Source of the DNA: Alphaproteobacteria bacterium | GTDB taxonomy: Bacteria; Pseudomonadota; Alphaproteobacteria; Rhizobiales; Rhizobiaceae | Direction: 5' to 3' | Assembly: GCA_017308345.1 (NCBI GenBank) | Contig: JAFKFE010000170.1 | Coordinates: 1-8,757 of the forward strand | Length of the DNA stretch: 8,757 nucleotides | Shown: in pieces, positions 1 through 8,757 of the stretch | Position numbering within the stretch: position 1 is the stretch's first letter | Layout: each line of letters begins with the position of its first letter | The notes under the pieces: model-generated | The model's database searches: none | What the model was told of the DNA's origin: nothing | Seen by the model: only the letters and a program-made list of their open reading frames with translations | Made by a program: the position numbers and the translations under genes

Positions 1-1964
1 GTGAGCAACAGTTCGGTCTCGTAATAGAGCGTGCGCAGCAACTGCCCCTTCCAGCCGTTCCACACGCCCGGTCCGACGCCTCTGATATCGCAGACGGTGA
101 GGACCAGGAGCAGCTTGAGCCGCTCGACCGATTGCACGATCGAGGCGAAATCCTCGATCGTCTTGCGGTCGTTGAGGTCGCGCGTCTGCGCCGTCATCGA
201 CATCGCCAGGTGGTTCTCGACCAGCCAGGCGACGGTTGCGGTGTCGGCCGCCGACATCCCCATATGCGGGCAGATGCGCCGCGCGATGCGGGCCCCGGCC
301 TCCGAATGGTCTTCCGGCCGTCCCTTGGCGATGTCGTGCAGCAGCACCGCGACATAAAGCGCCTCGCGGCTCTTCTTGAGCCCCGGCATCAGCGAATGCG
401 CCAGCGGATGGATCTTCTCGCCGTCGCCGCGCTCGATCTCGGCCAGCACGCCGATGCAGCGGATCAGGTGCTCGTCCACCGTGTAGTGGTGGTACATCGA
501 GAACTGCATCATGGCGACGATCTTGCCGAAGTCGGGGATGAGCCTGCCGAGCAGCCCTGCCTCGTTCATGCGCCTGAGATTGAGCTCCGCGTTGCGGTCC
601 GAGGTCAGGATGTCGAGGAACAGCCGGTTGGCCTCCTCGTCGCGCCTCAGCGACTTGTTGACCAGGCCGAGCGAGCGGGTGAGCAGCTTGAGCGCGTCGG
701 GATGGAACTCCAGCCCATGCTTGTCGGCGAACCAGAACAACCTCAGCAGGTTGACCGGATCGCGTTCGAACACGCCGTCGTCGGCGATGTTGATGCGGTG
801 ATTGTCGACGATGAAATCCGAGGTGCCGGCAAGCTTGCGCTTGCGCCGCTGGAAGGTGAGGAAGATGCGGTTGAAGCCCGGCACATGCTTGGCCTGCTCT
901 TCCTCGAGCGCCGCGCAGAAGATGCGGGTGAGGTCGCCGACATCCTTGGCGACGAGGAAATAGTGCTTCATGAAGCGCTCGACGGCCGACAGGCCGGGAT
1001 GCGTCGTGTAGCCGAGCCGCTCGGCGATCTCGCGCTGGATGTCGAAATGCAGCCGCTCTTCCGCCTTGCCGGTGAGGAAATGCATGTGGCAGCGCACCGC
1101 CCACAGGAAATCCTCGGCCTTCTGGAATTCGCGATACTCGGCCTGGGTGAAGACGCCTTTCTCGACCAGTTCCTCGCCGGTGCGCACCCGGTAGAAATAC
1201 TTGCCGATCCAGAACAGCGTCTGCAGGTCGCGCAGACCGCCCTTGCCGTCCTTGACGTTGGGCTCGACCAGATAGCGGCTTTCGCCGGCCTTGGCATGGC
1301 GCTCGTCGCGCTCGGCAAGCTTGGCCTGCACATATTCCGGCCCGGTCGTGCGCACCACTTCATGGTCGAAGCGGGTGAGCAGCTCGTCATAGAGCTTGCG
1401 TTCGCCCCAGAGGAAACGCGCCTCGAGGATCGACGTGCGGATCGTGATGTCGCTGCGCGAAAGCCTGAGGCAATCCTCGATGTTGCGGGTCGCGTGGCCG
1501 ACCTTCAACCCCATGTCCCACAGCATGTAGAGCATGTATTCGACGATCTGTTCGCCCCACGGCGTCTGCTTGTAGGGCAGCAGGAAAAGCAGGTCGATGT
1601 CGGAGCCCGGCGCCAGCGTGCCGCGGCCGTAGCCGCCGACCGCGACGACCGCCATGCGCTCGGCCACGGACCTGTTCTTGACGCGGTAGACATGGGCGGC
1701 GGCGAAATCGTAGAGCGCCCGGATCAACTCATCCATCAGATGCGACAGCCGCTCGGCGCAGGCATTGCCGCCGCCATCTTCCCTGAGCATGGCCTCGGCG
1801 ACCCTGCGCCCCTCCATCATCCTGCCCTTGAGCAGCTGCAGCACGGCCGTGCGAACAGCCGGTCCCGAGCCGTCGCCGGCATTCGCCGCCGTCGGCGCGG
1901 TCAGGTCGCGGCGCAGCGCGTCGCCATCGATGATTTCGTCGAGTTTCAGGGAGATCTTTGTCAT
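1..1964 (-). CDS. glnD: Bifunctional PII uridylyltransferase/uridylyl-removing enzyme GlnD (C-terminus off window)
   Basis: GlnD is the cytoplasmic nitrogen sensor that attaches UMP to PII proteins (GlnB/GlnK) when glutamine is low and removes it when glutamine is high. About 654 residues are visible of the roughly 930-950 usual for the family. The nucleotidyltransferase motif [18 protein letters not shown] spans residues 110-127, with the metal-binding Asp pair at D122 and D124. The HD hydrolase domain is seen as [10 protein letters not shown] at 490-499 and LLHDIAKG with H543/D544. The last visible residues, [17 protein letters not shown], are typical GlnD. The two C-terminal ACT domains lie beyond base 1. 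The ATG at 1964 gives the usual N-terminus ([14 protein letters not shown]) but has no clear Shine-Dalgarno. It lies 10 bases after the stop of the upstream glycosyltransferase, so translation may be coupled to that gene. The frame is intact throughout the visible part. Confidence 0.97.
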   Translation of the reverse strand, partial: MTKISLKLDEIIDGDALRRDLTAPTAANAGDGSGPAVRTAVLQLLKGRMMEGRRVAEAMLREDGGGNACAERLSHLMDELIRALYDFAAAHVYRVKNRSVAERMAVVAVGGYGRGTLAPGSDIDLLFLLPYKQTPWGEQIVEYMLYMLWDMGLKVGHATRNIEDCLRLSRSDITIRTSILEARFLWGERKLYDELLTRFDHEVVRTTGPEYVQAKLAERDERHAKAGESRYLVEPNVKDGKGGLRDLQTLFWIGKYFYRVRTGEELVEKGVFTQAEYREFQKAEDFLWAVRCHMHFLTGKAEERLHFDIQREIAERLGYTTHPGLSAVERFMKHYFLVAKDVGDLTRIFCAALEEEQAKHVPGFNRIFLTFQRRKRKLAGTSDFIVDNHRINIADDGVFERDPVNLLRLFWFADKHGLEFHPDALKLLTRSLGLVNKSLRRDEEANRLFLDILTSDRNAELNLRRMNEAGLLGRLIPDFGKIVAMMQFSMYHHYTVDEHLIRCIGVLAEIERGDGEKIHPLAHSLMPGLKKSREALYVAVLLHDIAKGRPEDHSEAGARIARRICPHMGMSAADTATVAWLVENHLAMSMTAQTRDLNDRKTIEDFASIVQSVERLKLLLVLTVCDIRGVGPGVWNGWKGQLLRTLYYETELLL

Positions 1965-1974
1965 TCGGCGGCGT

Positions 1975-2826
1975 CTATAGCGCGTTTTGTCGGCGCTGTG
2001 TATGGGGCCGGCGGATGCGCGTCCCGCGATAATCGAACGGCACGATCATCCACTGCCGCAACCGGCACAAATCGGCGAATTGCAGTGACAGCCGCCGAAA
2101 CTCACGGCGGACCTTGTTGTACAAGGATGCCCTTGGCCTTTGGCGCACGCCCCTGGAGGCAAGCAGCTCCTGGCGGTCCTGCTTGAGCAGGCTTGGAAAT
2201 TTGACCCCTTCCCGCCCGAGGATTTGCTCCTGCGCGCAAAGCGCCGGCCGCAACTGGTAGATCACCCTGCCGGGCGAGGTCTCAAGCTTCGAGTTGAACA
2301 GCACATGGTCGACGGGGAGGCAAATTTCCTGCGTCGCCCCCAGAAGGGCGCCGGCGGCCTTCTTCGACACGATGTAGCCGGCGCTGCCCATATGCACGTC
2401 GTACAGCCTGCTTGCCGAGAAGCCATGGCCGGCAGCGACCTGTTTTACTCCAACGATCGTTCTGTGCAGGAACGTCTCGAGCTTGATGATATCGGCGTCT
2501 GCCGGAATCCACCCCAGGTCCGCCAGCAGCGGGCCGGTTTTCTCCGAAAGCATCACGTCGTCCTCGAAGATCGCGACATAGGAATCGTCGCCCGCCGCGA
2601 TGGCGGACCAGCAGGCCCTGTGGCTTAGCAGGCACGCGATCTCGCCGTCCGTCAGCCGTGTCTGCGAGACCGGCCTCTTGCGCACCGGCATCGAACCCAG
2701 GTCCGGCAGGGCCTGCGCGTCCACCGCGGCCATACGCTCGAAAGCCACGCCGGCTCGCTCGAATTCAGCCGTCACATGCGCCAGCCTGTCGGTGGATCGG
2801 TCGAGGTTTATGACGAGGCATTTCAT
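1975..2826 (-). CDS. Glycosyltransferase family 25 (LPS/surface-glycan type)
   Basis: This 283-residue protein matches the GT25 family, whose bacterial members add sugars (often galactose) to lipooligosaccharide or other surface glycans, acting on the cytoplasmic face. Visible family marks are the start [15 protein letters not shown] with a beta-strand then NLDRS, LSHRACW at 67-73, the acidic EDDV at 88-91 (nucleotide-sugar/metal site), the [12 protein letters not shown] block at 147-158 and PVDHVLF at 171-177. The Arg-rich C-terminus (about 225-281) is less conserved and may sit at the membrane surface. There is no signal peptide. The ATG at 2826 is preceded by no good Shine-Dalgarno, but it begins exactly at the conserved N-terminal strand. 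The gene is divergent from the copper ATPase and lies immediately upstream of glnD, with no other glycan gene nearby. Acceptor and sugar cannot be told from sequence. Confidence 0.88.
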   Translation of the reverse strand: MKCLVINLDRSTDRLAHVTAEFERAGVAFERMAAVDAQALPDLGSMPVRKRPVSQTRLTDGEIACLLSHRACWSAIAAGDDSYVAIFEDDVMLSEKTGPLLADLGWIPADADIIKLETFLHRTIVGVKQVAAGHGFSASRLYDVHMGSAGYIVSKKAAGALLGATQEICLPVDHVLFNSKLETSPGRVIYQLRPALCAQEQILGREGVKFPSLLKQDRQELLASRGVRQRPRASLYNKVRREFRRLSLQFADLCRLRQWMIVPFDYRGTRIRRPHTQRRQNAL

Positions 2827-2899
2827 CGGGAGCGGTTCGCTGAACTCAAAACGGCGGCGTGCATAGCATGGCGGCTGTGTTTGGCGCGCGCTTATTTTG

Positions 2900-2913
2900 G
2901 GAAGAATGCTTCC
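2900..2913. repeat. Short perfect palindrome in the divergent intergenic region
   Basis: GGAAG (2900-2904) and CTTCC (2909-2913) form a perfect dyad with a 4-base centre, AATG. It lies between the glycosyltransferase and the copper promoter, 46 bases upstream of the -35. The half-sites resemble those of the copper operator but in the opposite order. It may be a second binding site or chance. Confidence 0.3.
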
Positions 2914-2959
2914 AGTCTGCCGTGGCGCGGCGCAACAGACAAAAAACGCAGGGACGCCC

Positions 2960-2990
2960 TTGACCTTCCAGTTGCTGGAAGGACTACCTC
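2960..2990 (+). promoter_or_regulatory. CueR/HmrR-type copper-responsive promoter and operator
   Basis: The -35 hexamer TTGACC is at 2960-2965 and the -10-like TACCTC at 2985-2990. They are separated by 19 bases, the overlong spacer typical of promoters activated by MerR-family regulators. The spacer contains a dyad, CCTTCC (2964-2969) and GGAAGG (2977-2982), around AGTTGCT. From memory this closely matches the E. coli copA promoter bound by CueR, and rhizobial HmrR sites before actP. It lies 33 bases before the ATPase start codon, so transcription would begin about 25 bases before that ATG. It predicts Cu(I)/Ag(I)-induced expression. No merR-type gene is in the window. Confidence 0.9.
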
Positions 2991-3022
2991 CGCCTCAATT
3001 CGAGAATTCCGAGGCATTGCTG

Positions 3023-5533
<2,511 letters not shown>

Positions 5534-5575
5534 GCAAAGCCACCAGATACGGAATCCGAACACCAGGAGACCTGA

Positions 5576-5965
5576 ATGACCTTGGCCAAGAAGATCGTGC
5601 TGCTGCTGATGGCAGCCGGAATGCTGCTCGCCGTCTTCCTCGAAAGCGTCCCGGCGCAATCGGAAGAGATGAAGCACGACATGTCCAAAATGGCGATGGG
5701 CGCGGAGAGCCCCGCCACCGTTGCCTATCAGGCGGCCATGGACAAGATGCACGGCGACATGATGATCGAGTACACCGGCAACGCCGATGTCGATTTCGTG
5801 CGCGGCATGATCCCGCATCACCAGGGCGCCATCGACATGGCGAAGGTGGTGATCGCCAACGGCAAGGACCCGGAGATACGCAAGCTCGCCGAAGGCGTCG
5901 TCACGGCCCAGGAAGCCGAGATCAAGCAGATGCAGGACTGGCTCGCCACGCATCCGGTCAAGTAA
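5576..5965 (+). CDS. Exported Met/His-rich DUF305 protein, probable periplasmic copper binder
   Basis: This 129-residue protein has a signal peptide: KK at 5-6, a hydrophobic stretch at 7-21 and a likely cleavage after VPA at 25-27, so it should reach the periplasm. It carries the DUF305 core, a helical-bundle family, with [18 protein letters not shown] at 73-90; HHQGAIDMA is the family hallmark. There are 14 Met residues, several in [10 protein letters not shown] and MDKMHGDMM, giving plausible soft-metal ligands. From memory, a cyanobacterial DUF305 protein (CopM) binds copper outside the cytoplasm. The gene starts 42 bases after the ATPase stop with a strong AGGAG (5565-5569) six bases before the ATG, and no promoter was seen in that gap, so it is likely co-transcribed and copper-induced. 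Copper binding is inferred from family and context; a storage versus handover role is open. Confidence 0.9.
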   Translation: MTLAKKIVLLLMAAGMLLAVFLESVPAQSEEMKHDMSKMAMGAESPATVAYQAAMDKMHGDMMIEYTGNADVDFVRGMIPHHQGAIDMAKVVIANGKDPEIRKLAEGVVTAQEAEIKQMQDWLATHPVK

Positions 5966-5969
5966 CTCA

Positions 5970-6000
5970 CTCGCGCGGACGGAGTCTGGACGCGGGCGAG
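5970..6000. repeat. Imperfect GC-rich inverted repeat after DUF305 gene
   Basis: CTCGCGCG (5970-5977) can pair with CGCGGGCGAG (5991-6000), leaving a two-base bulge and a 13-base loop. It lies 5 bases after the DUF305 stop. No T-run follows, so it is at best a weak terminator or an mRNA-stabilising 3' hairpin. If it does not stop transcription, the aldo/keto reductase belongs to the copper operon. Confidence 0.25.
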
Positions 6001-6029
6001 CACTTCGGTCTGGATTTCAGGCCACGGCT

Positions 6030-6051
6030 GTGCTGCGATCCGGCTCAGCAC
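6030..6051 (+). repeat. Hairpin abutting the reductase ribosome binding site
   Basis: GTGCTG (6030-6035) and CAGCAC (6046-6051) form a perfect six-base stem with a 10-base loop. The stem ends exactly where the Shine-Dalgarno GGAG (6052-6055) of the aldo/keto reductase begins. It could influence ribosome access or be chance in GC-rich DNA. Confidence 0.25.
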
Positions 6052-6061
6052 GGAGCAGATC

Positions 6062-6907
6062 ATGCCTTCCACGATCAGAACCACCACCTTGCCGTCCGGC
6101 GAAGCCGTTCCAGTGCTGGGTCAAGGCACCTGGAAGATGGGTGAGGACCGGCGCCGTCGTGCCGATGAGGTCGCGGCGCTGAAGCTGGGCCTGGATCTCG
6201 GCATAACGCTGATCGACACAGCCGAAATGTATGCCGGCGGCGGCGCTGAGGAAGTGGTGGCCGAAGCCGTCGCCGGACGTCGCGACGAGACCTTCCTGGT
6301 TTCCAAGGTGCTGCCGTCGAACGCCTCGCGCGCCGGCGTGAAGCGCGCCTGCGAGAACAGCCTGAAGCGGCTCGCCACCGACCGCATCGACCTCTATCTG
6401 CTGCATTGGCCGGGCAGCGTGCCGCTGGTCGAGACCGTGCAGGCTTTCGAGGCGCTGAAGGCCGAAGGCAAGATCCGCCACTGGGGCGTCAGCAATTTCG
6501 ACACGGACGAGATGGAAGAGCTTGCCGGCCTGTCCGCGGGCGGCAACGTCCAGACCAACCAGGTGCTCTACAACCTGTCGCGCCGCGGCCCGGAATTCGA
6601 CCTTGCGCCCTGGATGAATGCGCGCGGCATCCCGCTGATGGCCTATTCGCCTGTCGAGCAGGGCGATCTGGCCCGCAATGCGCGCCTCGAGGCGGTTGCC
6701 GCCCGCCACGACGCCACTGCCGCGCAGATCGCGCTCGCCTGGGCGATGGCGCAGCCAGGCGTCATCGCCATTCCGAAGGCCAGCCGCCAGGAGCATGTCC
6801 GCCAGAATGCCGCCGCGCTCGATATCAGGCTGACGGCCGGGGATTTCGCCGATCTCGACCGCGCCTTCCCGCCGCCGACGCGCAAGCGCGGCCTGGAAAT
6901 GATTTAA
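6062..6907 (+). CDS. YeaE-like aldo/keto reductase
   Basis: This is a 281-residue NADPH-dependent cytoplasmic oxidoreductase of the AKR superfamily, which reduces aldehydes and ketones to alcohols. The (beta/alpha)8-barrel tetrad is complete: D52, Y57, K82 and H115 (in LLHWPGS). Other family motifs are [12 protein letters not shown] at 18-29, [15 protein letters not shown] at 52-66, WGVSNFD at 141-147, TNQVLYN at 165-171 and the cofactor-end motif [15 protein letters not shown] at 237-251. From memory the pattern is closest to E. coli YeaE, which can reduce methylglyoxal; the actual substrate here is unknown. The ATG has GGAG (6052-6055) six bases upstream. It follows the DUF305 gene by 96 bases without a convincing promoter, so it may be read from the copper promoter. 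Its stop overlaps the stop of the convergent tetR gene. Confidence 0.93.
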   Translation: MPSTIRTTTLPSGEAVPVLGQGTWKMGEDRRRRADEVAALKLGLDLGITLIDTAEMYAGGGAEEVVAEAVAGRRDETFLVSKVLPSNASRAGVKRACENSLKRLATDRIDLYLLHWPGSVPLVETVQAFEALKAEGKIRHWGVSNFDTDEMEELAGLSAGGNVQTNQVLYNLSRRGPEFDLAPWMNARGIPLMAYSPVEQGDLARNARLEAVAARHDATAAQIALAWAMAQPGVIAIPKASRQEHVRQNAAALDIRLTAGDFADLDRAFPPPTRKRGLEMI

Positions 6908-7473
6908 TCGCCCGGCGCAATCCCCAATCGCATGCGAGCCCTCCGCAGCGCGCGGGAGAAAACGCCGGTATCGTCGGCCGCGCGGGCAAGCGTGAGCGCG
7001 CCCTGGATGGCGGCAACGGCTTCCTCGGCGAGTTCCAAGGCCTCGGCGGGCGCATGTCCGCCTCGCGCCAGCGCATCGGCAAGATGCGTGACCCAGCGGC
7101 CGAAATAGTTCCAGATCTGGCTGGCGAACAGGTCGCGGGATTCATCCAGCGCGAAAGCGCCGATCAGGCAAACCCGGCGACCCGAGCGGAAATAGCTGTC
7201 CGTCGCCGCGAGCATCGTTTCGATCCCTGCCATCGGATCGGTGCTGTCGCGCAAGGGCGCAAAGACATTGTCCTCGAACCAGGCGTCGATGTGGGCGATG
7301 ACAGCTCTCGCCATCTCCTCCTTGCCGCCGGGAAAGAAGTGATAGAGGCTTCCCTTGCCCAGCCCCGTCGCCTCGCCGATCAAGGCCAGGCTGGCGCCCT
7401 CATAGCCATGTTCCCGGAAAACTTCGGCCACGATCCCCAGCAACTGGTCCCGATCTGGCGCGATCCTTCGCAT
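6904..7473 (-). CDS. TetR/AcrR-family transcriptional regulator
   Basis: This 189-residue protein is a ligand-responsive repressor of usual TetR length. The N-terminal DNA-binding domain is clear: helix 1 around 8-22 ([17 protein letters not shown]), then the HTH at about 27-49 ([21 protein letters not shown]). The C-terminal ligand domain (about 55-189) contains [11 protein letters not shown] at 101-111, with the only cysteine, C102, in a segment resembling the GCLxGNLA region of LmrA/YxaF-like TetR proteins. The ligand is unknown. The gene starts 5 bases after the stop of the DUF1348 gene, and its Shine-Dalgarno AGGA overlaps that stop codon, which indicates an operon with translational coupling. 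The palindrome upstream of the operon suggests self-repression. A role in controlling the convergent reductase is possible, but no matching site was seen before that gene. Confidence 0.93.
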   Translation of the reverse strand: MRRIAPDRDQLLGIVAEVFREHGYEGASLALIGEATGLGKGSLYHFFPGGKEEMARAVIAHIDAWFEDNVFAPLRDSTDPMAGIETMLAATDSYFRSGRRVCLIGAFALDESRDLFASQIWNYFGRWVTHLADALARGGHAPAEALELAEEAVAAIQGALTLARAADDTGVFSRALRRARMRLGIAPGD

Positions 7474-7478
7474 GTTTC

Positions 7479-7943
7479 CTACAGCTCGAGTTCCGACAGG
7501 CCGGGATGGTCGTCCGGCCGGCGGCCGAGCGGCCAGTGATACTTCCGCTCGCGCTCCGTGATCGGCAGGTCGTTGATGCTCGCCACGCGCCGGCGCATCA
7601 GCCCGGCTTCGTCGAACTCCCAGTTCTCGTTGCCGTAGGAGCGGAACCAGTGGCCGCTGTCGTCATGCCATTCATAAGCGAAGCGCACCGCGATGCGGTT
7701 GTCGTTCCAGGTCCAGACCTCCTTGATCAGGCGATAGTCCAGCTCGCGCGCCCATTTGCGCTTGAGGAAGCCGACGATCTCGCCGCGACCGGCAATGAAT
7801 TCGGCCCGGTTCCGCCAGACGCTGTCCTCGGTATAGGCGAGCGCAACCCGTTCCGGGTCGCGGCTGTTCCATGCGTCCTCGGCCAGGCGCGCCTTCTGTG
7901 CTGCCGTTTCGGCCGTGAACGGGGGCAATGGCGGACGGCTCAT
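7479..7943 (-). CDS. NTF2-like DUF1348 family protein
   Basis: This 154-residue cytoplasmic protein has the cone-shaped NTF2-like fold, here of the DUF1348 type. Supporting features are the N-terminal helix with [17 protein letters not shown] at 19-35, the [10 protein letters not shown] segment at 37-46, the [16 protein letters not shown] helix at 49-64, the beta-rich run [19 protein letters not shown] at 76-94, and the conserved end [18 protein letters not shown] at 123-140. No signal peptide is present. Members are of unproven function; some NTF2-like proteins are small-molecule binders or isomerases, so a substrate- or electrophile-related role is only a guess. The ATG at 7943 has a strong AGGAG (7954-7950) six bases upstream. 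It is the first gene of a two-gene operon with tetR, and the operon promoter carries the palindromic operator. Confidence 0.9.
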   Translation of the reverse strand: MSRPPLPPFTAETAAQKARLAEDAWNSRDPERVALAYTEDSVWRNRAEFIAGRGEIVGFLKRKWARELDYRLIKEVWTWNDNRIAVRFAYEWHDDSGHWFRSYGNENWEFDEAGLMRRRVASINDLPITERERKYHWPLGRRPDDHPGLSELEL

Positions 7944-7978
7944 GAGAATCTCCTGTCGCTTCGATCATCGATCAGCGA

Positions 7979-8000
7979 CATTGTACCGATTGGTACAATG
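7979..8000. promoter_or_regulatory. Palindromic operator, probable TetR binding site
   Basis: The arms CATTGTACC (7979-7987) and GGTACAATG (7992-8000) are perfect inverted repeats of 9 bases around the 4-base centre GATT. The size and symmetry fit a TetR-family dimer. The site lies 36 bases before the DUF1348 start codon and overlaps the predicted -10 on the minus strand, so a bound repressor would block transcription of the DUF1348-tetR operon, giving self-control. No second copy was seen elsewhere in the window. Confidence 0.85.
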
Positions 8001-8006
8001 AGTCAA
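7980..8006 (-). promoter_or_regulatory. Predicted promoter of the DUF1348-tetR operon
   Basis: On the minus strand TTGACT (8006-8001) is a good -35 and TACAAT (7985-7980) a near-consensus -10. The spacer is 15 bases, shorter than the ideal 17, so the exact hexamer pairing is uncertain. The palindromic operator fills the spacer and the -10. The promoter lies only 13 bases past the mutS stop. Confidence 0.6.
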
Positions 8007-8019
8007 TGGCGCGTCTGGT

Positions 8020-8757
8020 CTACTGCTTCGTTGCCAGCCCCTTCAGCCGGTAGAGCGCCTCCAGCGCCTCGCGCGGCGTCATCTCGTCGGGATTGATGGC
8101 GCCGAGCGCGTCGCCGAGCGCATCGCTCTTCATCGGCTTCGGCGGTTCGCGCTTCACCGCCACTGAAAACAGCGGCAAATCGTCGACCAGCCGGTTGGTC
8201 TTGCCGGAAACCTCGCCCTCTTCCAGCTGATGCAGGACTTCCTTGGCGCGCGCGACGACCGCCTCGGGCAGGCCGGCCAGCCGCGCCACCTGCACGCCGT
8301 AGGAGCGGTCGGCGGCACCCCTGCCGACCTCGTGCAGGAAGACGACGTCGCCTTCCCATTCCTTGACCCGCATGGTGACGTTGTGGAGCCGGGGCAGCTT
8401 GCCTGCCAGCGCGGTCATCTCATGGAAATGCGTGGCGAAGATCGCCCGGCAGCGGTTCTTCTCATGCAGGTATTCGACCGCCGCCCAGGCGATCGACAGG
8501 CCGTCGAAAGTGGCAGTGCCGCGGCCGATCTCGTCGAGGATCACCAGCGCCCGCTCGCCGGCCTGGTTGAGGATCGCCGCCGTCTCGACCATCTCGACCA
8601 TGAAGGTCGAGCGGCCGCGCGCCAGGTCGTCGGAGGCGCCGACGCGCGAGAACAGGCGATCGACCACACCGATATGGGCTGATGCCGCCGGCACGAAGGA
8701 ACCGGTCTGGGCCAGAATGGCGATCAGCGCGTTCTGGCGCAGGAATGTCGACTTACC
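8020..8757 (-). CDS. mutS: DNA mismatch repair ATPase MutS (C-terminal part; N-terminus off window)
   Basis: MutS binds mismatched bases and, through ATP-driven clamp formation, recruits MutL. The last 245 residues are visible, out of roughly 850-910 in the family. The window edge falls inside Walker A, so the first residues are [10 protein letters not shown]. Next come the GRSTFMVEM signature at visible 48-56, Walker [12 protein letters not shown] at 71-81, and ATHFHEMT at 108-115. The gap before the C-terminus contains DDLPLF, a plausible beta-clamp-binding motif. The end [19 protein letters not shown] matches the conserved C-terminal helical segment of MutS. The stop is a TAG at 8022-8020. 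No terminator is evident before the DUF1348 operon promoter, so some read-through into that operon is possible. Confidence 0.97.
   Translation of the reverse strand, partial: GKSTFLRQNALIAILAQTGSFVPAASAHIGVVDRLFSRVGASDDLARGRSTFMVEMVETAAILNQAGERALVILDEIGRGTATFDGLSIAWAAVEYLHEKNRCRAIFATHFHEMTALAGKLPRLHNVTMRVKEWEGDVVFLHEVGRGAADRSYGVQVARLAGLPEAVVARAKEVLHQLEEGEVSGKTNRLVDDLPLFSVAVKREPPKPMKSDALGDALGAINPDEMTPREALEALYRLKGLATKQ

Noticed and set aside
132..2186. A 684-codon open frame on the plus strand opposite glnD
   Set aside because: The minus strand encodes intact, motif-rich GlnD over almost the whole span. The plus-strand translation shows no recognisable domain and looks like the usual open antisense frame of GC-rich genes.
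2897..3022. A 42-residue N-terminal extension of the copper ATPase from an ATG at 2897
   Set aside because: The extension runs through the CueR/HmrR-type promoter, has no domain match, and a better ribosome site (GAGG at 3011-3014) precedes the ATG at 3023.
5970..6000. Intrinsic terminator after the DUF305 gene
   Set aside because: The stem is bulged, the loop is 13 bases and there is no T-run, so it was kept only as an inverted repeat and not called a terminator.
6406..7539. A 377-codon plus-strand open frame across the reductase and tetR genes
   Set aside because: It is out of frame with the reductase in its first part and antisense to tetR in the rest; both real genes have intact motifs and ribosome sites.

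Overview
The window looks like the chromosome of a GC-rich alphaproteobacterium of the order Rhizobiales, most like Mesorhizobium and its relatives. This rests on codon use, the long antisense open frames typical of high-GC DNA, and the style of the GlnD and MutS proteins. No search was run, so the genus is an inference.

Layout. The two ends are housekeeping genes on the minus strand, both cut by the window. mutS (mismatch repair) enters from the right and ends at 8020. glnD (PII uridylyltransferase) starts at 1964 and runs off the left edge. From memory, mutS and glnD are direct neighbours in several Rhizobiales genomes. Here about 6 kb with six other genes lies between them, which reads as an accessory insertion into a conserved gene pair. 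No transposase, integrase, tRNA or flanking repeat was seen to explain how it arrived.

From left to right the inserted genes are as follows. (1) A family 25 glycosyltransferase (1975-2826, minus) lies 10 bases upstream of glnD and could be co-transcribed with it. (2) A copper-export module on the plus strand consists of a Cu(I) P1B-type ATPase (3023-5533) and a small exported Met/His-rich DUF305 protein (5576-5965). The ATPase has a clear CueR/HmrR-type promoter: TTGACC, a 19-base spacer with a CCTTCC/GGAAGG dyad, and TACCTC. This promoter sets the ATPase start downstream of the longest open frame. No MerR-family regulator is encoded here, so the regulator must act in trans. The ATPase lacks the usual HMA domain and instead has a His-rich tail, two YHS domains and one heavy-metal-binding (HMBD) domain. 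(3) A YeaE-like aldo/keto reductase (6062-6907, plus) may be a distal member of that transcript. (4) On the minus strand there is an NTF2-like DUF1348 protein followed by a TetR-family regulator (7943-6904). Their promoter carries a 22-base palindrome with 9-base arms, very probably the TetR operator. The reductase and the tetR gene converge and share their stop region.

How they may work together. The ATPase would pump Cu(I) out of the cytoplasm and DUF305 would bind copper in the periplasm, both induced by copper. The DUF1348/TetR pair looks like a self-regulated response unit to an unknown small molecule. The reductase could belong to either unit. There is no stretch over 300 bases without a gene. 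The most informative non-coding segments are 2827-3022 (copper promoter) and 7944-8019 (TetR operator).
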